Shown here one piece after another: positions 1-9,559 of a stretch of 64,000 nt of DNA. The DNA is from Bathynomus jamesi (lineage: Eukaryota; Arthropoda; Malacostraca; Isopoda; Cirolanidae): assembly GCA_023014485.1 (NCBI GenBank), contig JAJOZX010002364.1:446001-510000 (forward strand), in the 5' to 3' direction. The number at the start of each line of letters is the position of its first letter. The first letter of the stretch is position 1. The position numbers and the translations under genes were made by a program. A model generated the notes under the pieces. The model was not told where the DNA came from. It did not search any database and saw only the letters and a program-made list of their open reading frames with translations.

Positions 1-725
1 CACACTTTTTATTTTCACATCTGATAGATTATAAACACATCACTTCTCAACATAGCCTCCCTATTTCTCAATACACTTAGTCCAGCGATCTACAAGCTTC
101 CTAATGCCATCACAAAAGAATGTTTTTGGCTGTGTACGTAGCCAGTCATGCACCACCTCCTTCAGGTCATCACCACCTTGGAATCACTGACCTCTCAGTG
201 TCTTTTAATAGTCCAAACAGGTAAAAAGCTGAAGGTGCCAAGTCTAGACTGTAGGCTGGATGGTCAAGAACTTCAAATTTAAGTTCTTAAAGGCATTTTC
301 TAGTCTGTGCAGTGGTATGAGGGCACACATTATCATGTAACAGAATAACACCTTCCAACAATCTCCCTCTCCATTTTGTGCAAATTGCTTGCTTTAACTC
401 ATTCCAAAGCATGTCAGAATATAATGCACTTGTTACTGTAGTTCCATGCTCTAGATAATGTTCAAGGATAGGGCCTCATGTATCCTGAAACAGTGTTAGC
501 ATAACTTTACCTGCTGACAGCTGTGCTTTGAACTTCCTTGCAATAGGATGTTGGATGCTTCCATTGCATGCTCTGTCATTTGCTTTCTGGTTCATAGTGA
601 TGGATCCAGGTTTCATCTCCAGTGATAATGCGCTCCAAAAAGTTTTCACCTTCATTATGATACTGCGCCAAAAGACGAGAGCAGACATCCATACACTTAC
701 GCTTGTGCTCTTCTGTTAACTGGCA
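1..725 (-). pseudogene. Decayed DD34D mariner transposase, C-terminal half
   Basis: Read on the minus strand this gives the catalytic half of a mariner transposase: a GDETWIHHYEP block near 600, then KFKAQ and SAGKVML, then LLHDN near 325, an APSAFYLF block near 220, and a C-terminal WTKCIEKEGGYVEK. Mariners carry three catalytic Asp, the last in APSD. Here that residue is Ala, and the spacing to it is 34 residues. A stop follows KCL in the last third. The N-terminal DNA-binding half is absent; at 726 the sequence switches to an inverted piece of the same C-terminus. This is a dead copy. Being mariner-derived is near certain; the subfamily is not. Confidence 0.85.
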
Positions 726-793
726 ATGATGAAGGAGGCAGTGCATGACTGGCTATGTACACAGCCAAAAACATTCTTTTGTGATGGCATTAG
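726..793 (+). mobile_element. Inverted fragment of the same mariner C-terminus
   Basis: The plus strand reads EAVHDWLCTQPKTFFCDGI, the same peptide that the minus strand encodes around 105-170. It abuts a retroelement RT at about 794, so it marks an inversion or fold-back junction within the mariner copy. Confidence 0.75.
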
Positions 794-1556
794 AAATAAT
801 GATCACTCACCTCTAGAATATATGCCACCCAGCCCACTAAATTCATTTTCTTTTGTTCCTGCTACCTCTACTGAGGTCCAGAATATTATTGGTAAATTAA
901 AAAATATGAAAAATAACATTCATAACATTCCTGTACCTATATTGAAACTTGTTAAAGATAAGATATCCGTAACTTTGGCTAAAATTATCAATCAAAGTAT
1001 TTCCAAAGGAATATTCCCATCAATGCTAAAAACTGGTTGTATAACACCCCTTTTTAAAGGGGATGATCCTACACTAGCAACAAATTACAGGCCGGTGTGT
1101 TCATTATCTGTGTTCAGCAAAGTTTTCGAAAAAATTGTAAAAATAGAATGCAGCGATATTTAGAATCCTACAATTTATTATCTCCAAATCAATATGGCTT
1201 CCGTAATAATAGAACAACGGAAATGGCTATTTTAAATCTTATGGAAAATGTAAATATAGCTAAGGAGAACAAAGAAATAATGATATCAATATTTATGGAT
1301 TTGAGTAAGGTGTTTGATGTAATAGACCATAATATTCTACTTAATAAATTGTATTGTTACGGCTTTAGAGGAGCAATCAGTGATTGGTTTAAAAGTTATT
1401 TGTCCAATAGATATAATTTTGTATCAGTAAATAAGGTTTGCTCCACTAAAGCGCTTGTCAAATATGGTGTGCCACAGGGCTCAGTTCTGGGTCCACTGTT
1501 ATTTTTATTATATATAAATGACCTTCCACGTTCATCTGATATACTGATATATTACC
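794..1556 (+). pseudogene. Non-LTR retrotransposon reverse transcriptase fragment (CR1/Jockey type)
   Basis: This is RNA-directed DNA polymerase sequence in two overlapping frames (to about 1,150, then 1,097-1,556), so one frameshift lies near 1,100-1,150. Visible RT motifs are ATNYRPVCSL, NQYGFRNN, the motif A region FMDLSKVFDVIDH (consensus FDxxKAFDTVDH), and motif B GVPQGSVLGPLLFLLYIND. The YADD motif C is missing because the fragment stops at about 1,556, where an oppositely oriented LINE begins. AT-rich codon use matches the local DNA. It is truncated at both ends. Confidence 0.85.
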
Positions 1557-2663
1557 AGGTAGTTAATATGACAAGACCAAGTCAGTCTGGGGCTGCCAAG
1601 GACCACTCCCAAAAACTGGTAGGATGTGACCATAGCTACTGGGGTGTTACTAATTTGGATAATAGGATTCACTGAAACCTTTTGATGTGTAAGGAACATA
1701 ATTTTAGATTTTTCTTGATTCAGGGAAAGACCCCAGGTTCTGCACCAAGATGAGAACTTATCTGTTGCTTTTTGCAACATCTGTTAGGCTTCTAAAGGGG
1801 TGTCAGCTGCCACATAGAAAGCTGTATCATCAGCAAACTCTGATGATTGAACTGGATCAATACTTGGCATATCAGAGAGATATGCTATGAATAACAATGG
1901 ACTAAGAACTGAACCCTGGGTACACCCTTTTTAAAGGGGAAAGGTGTTGAGTAGACATCATTAATTAGCACCTGAAATGTGCGGTTAGACAAGAAGTTGT
2001 CCAACCATCTTAGTAATCTACCATGAATCCCCAAATTGCCTAACTTATAAAGTAGGCCAGTATGGGAGATGGTATCAAAAGCTCGACTGAGGTCAAAAAA
2101 TATAACAAGAACATATTTTTTTCATTGGAGAGCTTGGCGTATGAAAGTTTCCAACCTCAGAAGTTGATCCACCGTGCTTCTCTTCTTATGGAAACCACAC
2201 TGCGAATCTCAAAAAATGTGACACGTTTCAAAAATCCATAGCAACCGCTGATGGACCACCCTCTCTAGTACTTTACCCAAGCAGGATAATTTAAGCATAT
2301 GGGATGATATGAAGATGGACTTGAAGGGTTTTTCTGTGGTTTGAGGATAGGAATCATGATTACCTGTTTCCATGATAAAGGATAGACCACTGTGCTCAGG
2401 CTATCATTGAATGCTGATAATAGAAATGGCAAGTACTCTAATGGAAGATGACTAAGAAAATATTTATGTATATTATCCAGTCCCATTGCACCACCTCTTG
2501 TATGTTCACATTGCCTTAAGGAGAATTGTAATTCCTGCAATGTGAAGTCCAGGTTATAATCTTCATTGTAATCAAGAAATAAGGAAGACTGCATGTCCCT
2601 GCAAAATTCCTCATCTTCAATAACTGCTACAGTCCCAAAAAATGAATGGAAGAAGGCCCCCAA
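1557..2663 (-). pseudogene. LINE ORF2 reverse transcriptase domain, broken
   Basis: Going down from 2,663 the minus strand shows an RT N-terminal region (GAMGLDNIHKYFLSHLP, then SWKQVIMIPILKPQKNPSSP), then with frame changes a fingers/palm region with VIFFDLSRAFDTISH near 2,080 (motif A), LSNRTFQVLIND, a degraded GVPRVQFL in place of GVPQGS (about 1,925), and a thumb-like stretch LSLNQEKSKIMFL and SYQFLGVVL at 1,780-1,560. Several stops and frame changes make it inactive. Order and motifs fit the I/Jockey group. No RNase H is seen because the element is truncated. Confidence 0.8.
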
Positions 2664-2825
2664 AACTTCTGCTTTGTCACGTACATCACTTAGTATGGAA
2701 CCATTTACAACAATAGGGTAAGTGAAGTGTGAATCTGTACCCTTAATGATTTTCCTAATTTGAGTCCAAACCTCAGTGGAAGGTGTAGTGAAACTGAGGT
2801 TTGAACAAAACCAACTCCATGAAAT

Positions 2826-3877
2826 TCACTTTGCCTGACGAATAGTACGACGAGCTATAGCAGTTGCCTTATTTAGGAGGATCTTATTATATAGAGTTGG
2901 GTGATGAGAATAAAAATGCCGAGCCCAACGGCGGGTGGCCACTGCCACACTGCAATCCTCTGTCCAACAGCATTTGTGGTATTTAGGAACAAAATTTCCT
3001 GTTGTCTTCTTCAGTGTAGAGGTACTTGTTTCCACTAATAAGGCTGTAAAGTGTTGTATTTTCTCATCTAAGGATCCTTCTATAGCAGGAGCATCTGGAA
3101 GTGCTCTAGACCAAATTCTCCAATCTATGTCACGTAGTTTCCAAGGAGTGGATACCAGTGAAAGTTGCAGAGCAGTGAGGACAGGAAAGTGGTCACTACC
3201 CAGACTTCCACCAATGGCCACAGTACAGTTAGGAGCAAACCTACCTCTACATAACGAGAGATCCAACATTGAATAACTTCCATTATTAATGTTAAATCTT
3301 GTTGGGAGATCTACTGGAGTCAATAACACAAAATCTGAAGAAAGAATAAAATTAAATAAATTTAAGGCAGTTGGTGTTGGAGAACCTAACATACCTGTAT
3401 CCCAAGCCCTGTGTCTACCATTAAAATCACCACAAATAAAAGCTTGCTGACTGCGTTGACCAGCATAGTGTTCAATTTCTATAGTGGTTAATGAAAGGTA
3501 TGGATTGTAAACTGTGAGTATATCTAAAGTACCATTGTTTACTTTTAAAGATAAAGCAAAGACCTCAAGAACTCCTGCTGGAAAGGGACAGAGAGGTAAT
3601 GGTCGAAAGCAGAAATCTGAACGAATCAGAAATAGCAAACCCCCACCCCCTCGGCCAACCCTATCTGCTCTGATCTGAGTATAATTAAAGTAGGCTGGAG
3701 TCTAGAGGTTAACCAGGTCTCACAAACTGCCACTAAATGGGGTTTTTTGGTGTAAATAAAAAGTTTAAATTCTGACAAGTTAGATTGGAGACTGCAGGGC
3801 ATTCCACTGAGCAAACAAGAAGTTAGAAACCTTTGAATATGAAATGTTAAGTGGGTTTGCGAATTTGGACATGACAT
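2826..3877 (-). pseudogene. LINE ORF2 apurinic-type endonuclease (EEP) domain
   Basis: Two overlapping minus-strand frames (3,877-3,626 and 3,638-2,826) carry an endonuclease/exonuclease/phosphatase domain, the nicking enzyme of Jockey/I LINEs. Key motifs are HLVAVCETWL near 3,740 (catalytic Glu), ILTVYNPY, FICGDFNGRHRAWD near 3,420 (metal-binding Asp/Asn), and GSDHFPVL near 3,200 (active-site Asp-His). The only break is the frame change near 3,630. It leads into the RT region at 2,663 after a linker with a tryptophan-rich piece (RRWARHFYSHHP). Shadow frames on the plus strand here are not genes. Confidence 0.85.
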
Positions 3878-4350
3878 TTCTGTTTGGGTGGCTTAGGCTT
3901 CAGTTTATCAAGGAATTTTGTCAACTGGTCAGTTTTGGGGTCAGTGTGAAAAGCGTCATTAAATAAAGAAACAAAATTGGATAATGTACTCAAAGTCTTC
4001 TTGGAGAGACTACTACCACTCTGAAGGGTGAATCTGAATAAACTTAAACATAGAACTTTAATGATGTCTGATGATAGAGCCATAGGTCCAAAAGGGGGAG
4101 AGGGTTCAGGGACCGCAGCCCTACCATCCACCCCACCCCAGGTGGCCCCTGGGACATTGCCATAGTCAAGCCAGGTCTTCCCTTCACAACTCCACTCCAA
4201 GAATTCTGAAGGGGAGGAGAGGGATCCACCACATCCAAGCCTTGAGTCTCCTCTCTTGACATAATAGGTTTTGGTAGAACAGGAAAGTCATTACTTTTAA
4301 ATGTTCTTTCTGAGACTACAGTAGAGTCCTGATTTCGAAGAACAGATCTA
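3850..4350 (-). pseudogene. LINE ORF1 C-terminal part
   Basis: This is minus-strand coding between the endonuclease frame and the CR1 tail insertion. It encodes a proline-rich stretch followed by LSNFVSLFNDAFHTDPKTDQ and ends PKPPKQKCHVQIRKPT, just overlapping the start of the ORF2 frame. No domain is recognised. Its position between the zinc knuckles and ORF2 is the reason for the call. ORF1/ORF2 overlap of this kind is usual in the group. Confidence 0.55.
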
Positions 4351-4356
4351 GCTTCA

Positions 4357-4446
4357 TAAGAACATAAGAAATTTTTATAGTGGGCACACTAGGGCCACTT
4401 CAGCCCATCGAGGTGGCTCCACTATGTAAAAACTGCCTGTACATTG
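4357..4446 (-). mobile_element. 90-bp CR1-type 3' tail insertion with 6-bp target duplication
   Basis: The segment begins TAAGAACATAAGAAATTTTT and contains GCCCATCGAGGTGGCTCC. GCTTCA flanks it on both sides (4,351-4,356 and 4,447-4,452). The same tail recurs at 9,926, at 14,767 and, in the other orientation, at 23,435. Read on the minus strand it ends TTTCTTATGTTCTTA, typical of a CR1-clade 3' end. It is an extreme 5' truncation inserted into the LINE ORF1. Confidence 0.8.
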
Positions 4447-4452
4447 GCTTCA

Positions 4453-4880
4453 CTATGAGAGAGATTAGATGTAAGTTTGAGCCTCTCTATTTCCTGTGCT
4501 GTTCTAAAGTAGGAACAGCCACTGAAGCTAGCTGTATGGGGACCTGAACAATTGGCACAAATTTTAGTTGTCTTTGGACAAGAGGAGACAACATGACTTC
4601 CAGAGTAATAAACACATCTCTCTGTTTTTGACCTACAGGACTTAGCCATGACCAAATACCTGGCACTTAAAACATTGAATTGGATGTGGAATAAACTGAC
4701 GAACTCTATATGGTATATAAGCTATATAGAGCTTTACTGGAAGAACTTGTGCATTGAAAGAGACTTTAACCTGTTGAATCGGAACATATGTTGAACCTGT
4801 TCTTTTTATAAGTCTACTGACATTTGCTACTGGATAATCATTACCTATGAATTAATTCTGTAAATATTTACATTAGGGTC
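4453..4880 (-). pseudogene. LINE ORF1 with CCHC zinc knuckles (gag-like)
   Basis: Read on the minus strand, an RNA-binding region (KCILASKLGGDPNVNIYR at the upstream end) leads to HPIQCFKCQVFGHG near 4,660, a first CX2CX4H knuckle start, then CVYYSGSHVVSSC and CANCSGPHTASFSGC at 4,620-4,500. These are the three cysteine-histidine knuckles usual for nucleic-acid chaperone ORF1 proteins of Jockey/I elements. The first knuckle is in another frame from the other two, and there are stops upstream. The piece ends at the CR1 tail insertion. Confidence 0.8.
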
Positions 4881-4884
4881 TCCA

Positions 4885-5100
4885 CCCAATTTTGATGCCA
4901 AAATACATTTTCCTAGTAGTGTATGATGTGCTTTGTTCAAATCTGGCCTTCATTTTATGTGGAAATGAACCAATCAAAAGTTATGAGACTTCAAAGTTTT
5001 AACCTATTTTGGTTCATTTCCCCATAAAATGAAGGCCAGATTTTAATATTGCACATCAAATACTACTAGAAAAATGCATTCCAGTGTCCAAATTGCTAGA
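4885..5100. repeat. Inverted repeat (hairpin) within LINE ORF1
   Basis: Arms of about 85 bp (about 4,885-4,975 and 5,000-5,095) are imperfect inverted copies. GGCCTTCATTTTATG on the left pairs with CATAAAATGAAGGCC on the right. The outer parts of both arms translate to related peptides (LLGKCILASK and LLEKCIPVSK), so this may be an inverted duplication of ORF1 rather than a MITE. Confidence 0.7.
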
Positions 5101-5101
5101 G

Positions 5102-5126
5102 AACCTACCTAACCTAACCTAACCTA
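5102..5126 (+). repeat. Short CCTAA (telomere-type) tract
   Basis: About four to five tandem copies of CCTAA, the complement of the arthropod telomere unit TTAGG. Similar tracts lie at 6,112 and 9,379. It is interstitial and far too short to be a telomere. Confidence 0.75.
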
Positions 5127-5396
5127 CCAAACCCTAATATCAATGGATTCATCGTAAGAATACTCAGATCTATACTTTCTACATTTAAAAGATGACTGTA
5201 ACACACCATGTTTGACAAAAATCTCTATTGCAGAATTATCAATATTGTTAATATCTATAATCACATCTTCAAAATACATTTCACATCCTTCACACACCAT
5301 ATTGGAAAACCAACTAATGAAGAAAATGGAAAATACTGTAGCCGCATACCTCATTTTTTGTAGCCAAATATGATTTTTCCACCCAAGTAGATACAC
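5124..5396 (-). pseudogene. Possible Merlin/ISXO2-type transposase N-terminus
   Basis: A 90-codon minus-strand frame includes AIEIFVKHGVLQSSFKCRKY and ends near SYDESIDIRVW. This resembles the N-terminal zinc-ribbon entry of ISXO2-like (Merlin) transposases, where FLxxHGVL precedes CPxCG and then DGxxWRC. The second zinc cysteine pair is not intact. A Merlin C-terminal piece lies on the opposite strand at 6,020-6,110, which supports a rearranged Merlin. The assignment is tentative. Confidence 0.4.
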
Positions 5397-5507
5397 TTAT
5401 GATGACGTCATTCAAAAAATTATGACCAAAATGGAGTTAAGAAAATAATTTATTTAAAAGCCTATAACATTATAAATATGCAATTGCACAAAGAATAACA
5501 TATACCA

Positions 5508-5720
5508 TTAGACTCCTAAAGTTATGCTGAAACGTTTGATAATAGCCAGTATTGTCAACTTGGTAGAGACCTTAATACAAATAATTTCCATTAATTCATC
5601 CTTAATAGCTAGTAGATCTTCCTCCAAATCTATAGGTCCTATAACACCATGCACAATATGAGTGTTGTTAACTAAAGAACAATCCACCTCCCATGGGCTC
5701 AACTTCCAGGGAGTTCCCAA
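5508..5720 (-). pseudogene. Probable LINE ORF1 central piece
   Basis: This is a 70-codon minus-strand frame with VVHGVI-like and GPIDLEEDLLAIKDEL sequence, followed by KVSTKLTILAIIKRFS. It resembles the RNA-recognition part of Jockey-type ORF1 and lies at the position expected between the 6,376 piece and the zinc knuckles. There is no decisive motif; the call rests on order and orientation. Confidence 0.35.
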
Positions 5721-6019
5721 AAACTGGGAGGGAAGGACAGAGGTAGTTTTTATTTGGGTATTATTATAGTATTACACCCGTCTAATGTCCAGCAATTATT
5801 ATATGTTCATTAAGTAGATTATTTAATTCTAAGACACTTTCCTTCTATAGCGTTTCCGTCGCAAATGCTTCATTTTCGAGATATAAACATTTTTTGGTGT
5901 GTATCTAGTGTGTGTTCGTACATTCGTTTGTGTGTTCGTACGTTCGTTTCTGTGTTCATTACATGTCTGCCCAATCACTGCGCTCCATCCATTTCGAATT
6001 TGAATTACTTTCGTACCAG

Positions 6020-6110
6020 AATGGAACATTCATTCTACTCATTCAGAAGTACATTAGGCCTGGCTCTGTGATTTATAGTGATTCCTGGGCTGCCTACAAG
6101 ACTAAGTGAT
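6020..6110 (+). pseudogene. Merlin/ISXO2-like transposase fragment
   Basis: The plus strand encodes LIQKYIRPGSVIYSDSWAAY, which matches the DDE-region signature of IS1595/ISXO2-like (Merlin) transposases (LIxKYIxPGSxIxSDxWxAY), including the second catalytic Asp in SDSWAAY. Nothing else of the domain is present on this strand. A possible N-terminal piece lies inverted at 5,124-5,396. Confidence 0.75.
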
Positions 6111-6111
6111 T

Positions 6112-6140
6112 TAGGTTAGGATAGGTTAGGTTAGGTCAGG
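6112..6140 (+). repeat. Short TTAGG-type tract
   Basis: TTAGGTTAGGATAGGTTAGG lies directly outside a hairpin that begins near 6,145. It is the reverse orientation of the CCTAA tract at 5,102. Confidence 0.75.
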
Positions 6141-6375
6141 TCAATTTTGAAGGTGAAATTTATGTTTTTCCTATGGTTTTTGATGTTTTAAACGAATCTG
6201 ACCTTCAAAACCGTCGGAAATGACTCATTTTCGATTGCTGGCTGGGGGGAGGGGGGGTTATCTCAAAAATGAGTCATTTCTGACGGTTTTGAAGGTCAGA
6301 TTCGTTCAAAGCATATCAAAAACCATAGGAAAAACGAATTTCACCTCCAAAGGGAGACAGGTGTAATACTATAAA

Positions 6376-6711
6376 TTTACCTTTATTTGTACCATGCCAG
6401 AGCATTTCTGGAAGACTGGTGCCTGCATACACAACCCATGGAAAGGCAAATCCCTTAGTGCTATGCTAAAGGCCAAAGGTCTTGACACAAAAGAGATATC
6501 TTGTTTCTTGGGAGTAATTCTATATAAAAAGGATGCCCTCACTGGGTCTGAAAGCTCTGAATCTATACAGGCCATAAGCCCAGTAGGAGCAGCCTGGCTA
6601 GGCCCAACATTGTCTAGTCCGTGGAGACCAGATTGGGGAGAAACATCTCCTCCAACCACACCAGCATCACAAGGCCCATCCACCTCTCTACTCTGAACCT
6701 TTGGTGGGGGC
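6376..6711 (-). pseudogene. LINE ORF1 N-terminal part, downstream of the hAT insertion
   Basis: An open minus-strand frame encodes PPPKVQSREVDGPCDAGVVG and continues to LPFHGLCMQAPVFQKCSGMV. Together with 8,002-7,845 it makes a continuous reading once the hAT element and its target duplication are set aside. No domain is recognised; N-termini of LINE ORF1 proteins are usually poorly conserved. Confidence 0.5.
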
Positions 6712-7836
6712 CAGAGCTGGGCACTTCCGCAAACACTTCTGCAAACCGCAAATTCCACAATTGCGGAAGTATGTTTTTCGTTTGCGGATTTGCGTTTGCG
6801 GCAAAATCATCGTAAATTAGTGAGTTTATGTTGCGGAACTAAGACCGCAAACGCAAATCTTTCCACAAATTTCCAGGAGTTGAGGACCTATGGCCCAATG
6901 CCAATGGAGAGGGAGACCAGCAACAGCAACTCCAATCGCCTCTCCAACAAGTTGGTGAAAGAGTTGAACAGTTGGTCCTCTGACAAGGAGAAGAACAAGG
7001 AGCTGGAGCAGAGCATATTCCCCAAACTTCACCGCAACGCCTAGGTTCATGTTTTCCTCAAGTATAACACGGCCATCCCCAGCTCTGCAGCCGTGGAGAG
7101 ACTGTTCTCCCATGGGTCAGATATAATGAAGCCCAAAAGGGCCAGCCTGACCTCTGACAACTTCCAACATCTCGTGTTCATGAAGGGGAACATGGACTTA
7201 TTAAAACTGGATTTGGCTCAGTTACTGGAGGAGGACGACTGAACTTATTGACAAAGCCAGAGGCGTACACTTGTAGAGGCTAGAGGGGTTGAGTTGTACA
7301 GTGAGTTCAAGTTGTGTACAGTCACAGTGTTAACTTAATTTAACTTGTGTAATGTAATGTGTGTACAGTTACTACAGTTACAGTACAGTCTTCTCTAACG
7401 TGTCTAAGTCTCAAAATTTATGAAATTCAAATGATTAAATTTATTATTTAATTTATTTACTATTTACTTGCAGGAGGTGTTTTTGTTCAATATAATATAT
7501 CAATATATATAGTATTTTTATTTCTTCTACAATAGTGATTTATTGTAATAAATTATTTAGCCTTGTTTTTAATAAAAACAAGGCTAAAACATTAAACATT
7601 AAAAAGATATAAAAACTTTTTATACCTCTTTAATATTTTGGATTGCGATTGCGGAATTTGCGGTTTGCGGAAGTGTTTGCGGAAGTGCCCAGCACTGTAA
7701 AAATTGGAAATATGGTTTGCGTTTGCGGCACCAAAAATGGCAAGCAGTTTGCGGATTTGCGGTTGCGGAAGGTAAGGTTTGAGTTTGCGGATTTGCGATT
7801 GCGGAAGTGATTTTGAGTTTGCGGTGCCCAGCTCTG
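6712..7836 (+). mobile_element. hAT transposon with 8-bp target duplication
   Basis: The ends are inverted (CAGAGCTGGGCAC at 6,712; GTGCCCAGCTCTG ending at 7,836). Eight-base flanks GTGGGGGC (6,704-6,711) and GTGAGGGC (7,837-7,844) differ at one base, as expected for an aged hAT duplication. Both subterminal regions are full of TTTGCGG/CCGCAAA repeats, probable transposase binding sites. It carries a hAT C-terminal frame. It interrupts the N-terminal coding part of the LINE ORF1. Confidence 0.9.
6850..7242 (+). pseudogene. hAT transposase C-terminal dimerisation domain
   Basis: This frame includes ELRTYGPMPM, a Ser/Asn-rich linker, then after an in-frame TAG at 7,042-7,044 the hallmark hAT C-terminal block: YNTAIPSSAAVERLFSHGSD, KPKRASLTSDN and FMKGNMDLL, ending LLEEDD and a stop. 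This block mediates hAT dimerisation. The catalytic core and BED finger are missing, so the copy is non-autonomous. Confidence 0.9.
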
Positions 7837-7844
7837 GTGAGGGC

Positions 7845-8002
7845 GAACGTAAAGAAGGAGAATGAGCCCGAATAACCGATGGAGCAAGAGAGACATCCTC
7901 CTCCGAATCAGATTCATGCAACCTCTTACTTCGCAACCTCTCGAGATCCGAACTGGTAGCCATATCGGAACTAGGTGAATCCCCAGAACTCAGGCTAGGC
8001 AA
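7845..8002 (-). pseudogene. LINE ORF1 N-terminus
   Basis: A minus-strand start at 8,002 reads MPSLSSGDSPSSDMATSSDL, then a Ser/Pro and acidic stretch ending SPSLRSPSP where the hAT element enters. It joins in sense with the frame at 6,711. Low-complexity, charged N-termini are usual in LINE ORF1. The Met at 8,002 is chosen because no upstream in-frame continuation is seen. Confidence 0.5.
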
Positions 8003-8030
8003 AAGCCCGAGCCGAGGACCCCTAACACAA

Positions 8031-9302
8031 TGGACCTATCCTATTCAGAGACTAGAAGGTTACAATTAAAAAGTGATAAAGTCTAAATCGTAATTAACAA
8101 TCGATAGAAATTTTAAGTATGAATCTCGGTATATGAGCCTAGGCCTAATTGGCAAAGCCTGGCCCTTTGAGGTAATACTTAGACTCTGCACTTAATGTAA
8201 GAAAAGTGGACTATTAAGTTTGGTGGTTACACAATCAGGGTGTAAATTGTATAACCAAGCTTAAACTAACTGGTTTCAGTAATCTAATTTAAACTCTTTG
8301 TTTTCAAGCAATTCTAGGTACGTCCGATAATTATGAAGGTTAACCGAAAACTCGTTAATGGTGATTATTGGTGGGTACATAAAATTACCGGAATGGAGGC
8401 TATTTACCGAAACGGAGGGAATAATAACCAAACGGGGATGACAAGTACCAGAACGGAACAGATATATATGCCCTATTCAAAAAAATATATATTGTATCTG
8501 CCAACTACTCAAGCTACTTGAATACCAGAGTAGGCAGAAAGTTTTTATAAAACTGTAATATTTACTGTATGATATGCTCTACAAAAGACAACCAACCAAC
8601 ATAACTGAGTGTATATGAACCGTGGAAGTACTTGTACTTGAATTTTTTATTTATTTGAATAAACTATAGAAAAACTCTTAGTAATTTGTATTATAATTTT
8701 TTGGTTAACATTAACTGATCGAGATATTTCCTTGGAGACATAGTTTTGGGAATGATTCCTTAACGGTCTTTCAGTTACCAAATTGTTGGTACAAGAGGCA
8801 GTTCCTTAAACTATCGGATAGATTCCGTTTTTGTTTCGCTAAAATTGCTGAGTGTGAATCGGGTATAACCTAATCTACCATATTACCAAGCTGTTATGGA
8901 CTTTCTCCAGAGTCAAATATAACTGAAATACCTTTTCGTCTAAAACTTAACTTGAAGTCACCTTCCACCGACTTCAAAGCTGTTTCCTTTTTGTCCAAAA
9001 CTTGACTTGGTCACATGCTTTCACTGACTCGAGTCAATATATATACACTGTGCTGACTTCAAGTCACATTTGGGGACAAAAAAAATGCAGAAAACTTGAG
9101 TTTGTGACGTCAAATGTAAACAAAACTCAGTTAGGCCCACTCTTGGCTAGGCTTAATTCGAATTCGTAGTTCACGAGTTAAGGGCTACCAGTTTTTACAT
9201 ACATGAAGGCACTCGGTCGGGTCTGTCGAGGTAATCTAAGTCATGAGCTATATTTTTAAATAATAAAATCTTGCAAGATGTCAAACTCAAGTCAGTTAAT
9301 TA
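8031..9302. other. Unassigned AT-rich stretch
   Basis: No convincing coding region is present. There are degenerate ACCGAAACGG-like motifs near 8,340-8,460 and several AAGTCA/TGACTT motifs at 8,960-9,110, which suggest an old non-autonomous element, but no clear ends were found. The proximal part may be 5' UTR of the minus-strand LINE. Confidence 0.4.
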
Positions 9303-9530
9303 GGTACTTTTGCATTATCCTCCCAACACTAATTTTTTTTTATAATGGCTAACGCCTGCGGCGGGCTGTTTTTACCCCAACCCAACCCAACCCAACCTAA
9401 CCTAACCTAACCTAACCTAACCTAATACCAACACTAATTTTTTTAATAATGGAAGGAAAATAAAGTACCATAACCAAAACCAAACCAACATTATATAAAA
9501 AAATTAGTGTTGGGAGGATAATGCAAAAGA
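9303..9530. mobile_element. Hairpin MITE with CCTAA repeats in its loop
   Basis: Arms of about 43 bp (9,303-9,346 and 9,488-9,530) are inverted copies; TGCATTATCCTCCCAACACT pairs with AGTGTTGGGAGGATAATGCA. The loop holds CCCAA then CCTAA tandem repeats (about 9,379-9,425). Arms this long with no coding capacity fit a foldback element. Confidence 0.8.
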
Positions 9531-9559
9531 ACCATTAATTAATATACAACCATTTACTA

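Larger units (their letters stand above)
5764..6374. mobile_element. Inverted-ended block with Merlin relic, TTAGG tract and hairpin
   Basis: The 20-mers at 5,764-5,783 and 6,355-6,374 are inverted copies with one mismatch (TTATAGTATTACACCYGTCT). Inside are a Merlin-like peptide (6,020-6,110), a TTAGG tract (6,112-6,140) and a hairpin with arms at about 6,145-6,235 and 6,270-6,350. The inverted similarity extends somewhat outside the 20-mers, so it could be an inverted duplication rather than true TIRs. Confidence 0.5.
1557..8030 (-). mobile_element. Nested, decayed Jockey/I-superfamily LINE (overall extent)
   Basis: Minus-strand pieces in the right order make one LINE: ORF1 N-terminus (8,002-7,845), more ORF1 (6,711-6,376), a possible RNA-binding part (5,720-5,508), zinc knuckles (4,880-4,453), ORF1 end (4,350-3,850), endonuclease (3,877-2,826) and RT (2,663-1,557). 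Between them lie later insertions: hAT at 6,712-7,836 with an 8-bp target duplication, inverted repeats and Merlin-like pieces between about 4,900 and 6,375, and a CR1 tail at 4,357-4,446. The 3' end is cut at about 1,557. The 5' limit beyond 8,030 is not resolved. That the pieces belong to one element is an inference from order and orientation. Confidence 0.7.

Noticed and set aside
5102..9425. A chromosome end or ancient telomere fusion, suggested by CCTAA/TTAGG tracts
   Set aside because: Tracts are 25-50 bp, separate, and attached to hairpins; unique DNA continues on both sides.
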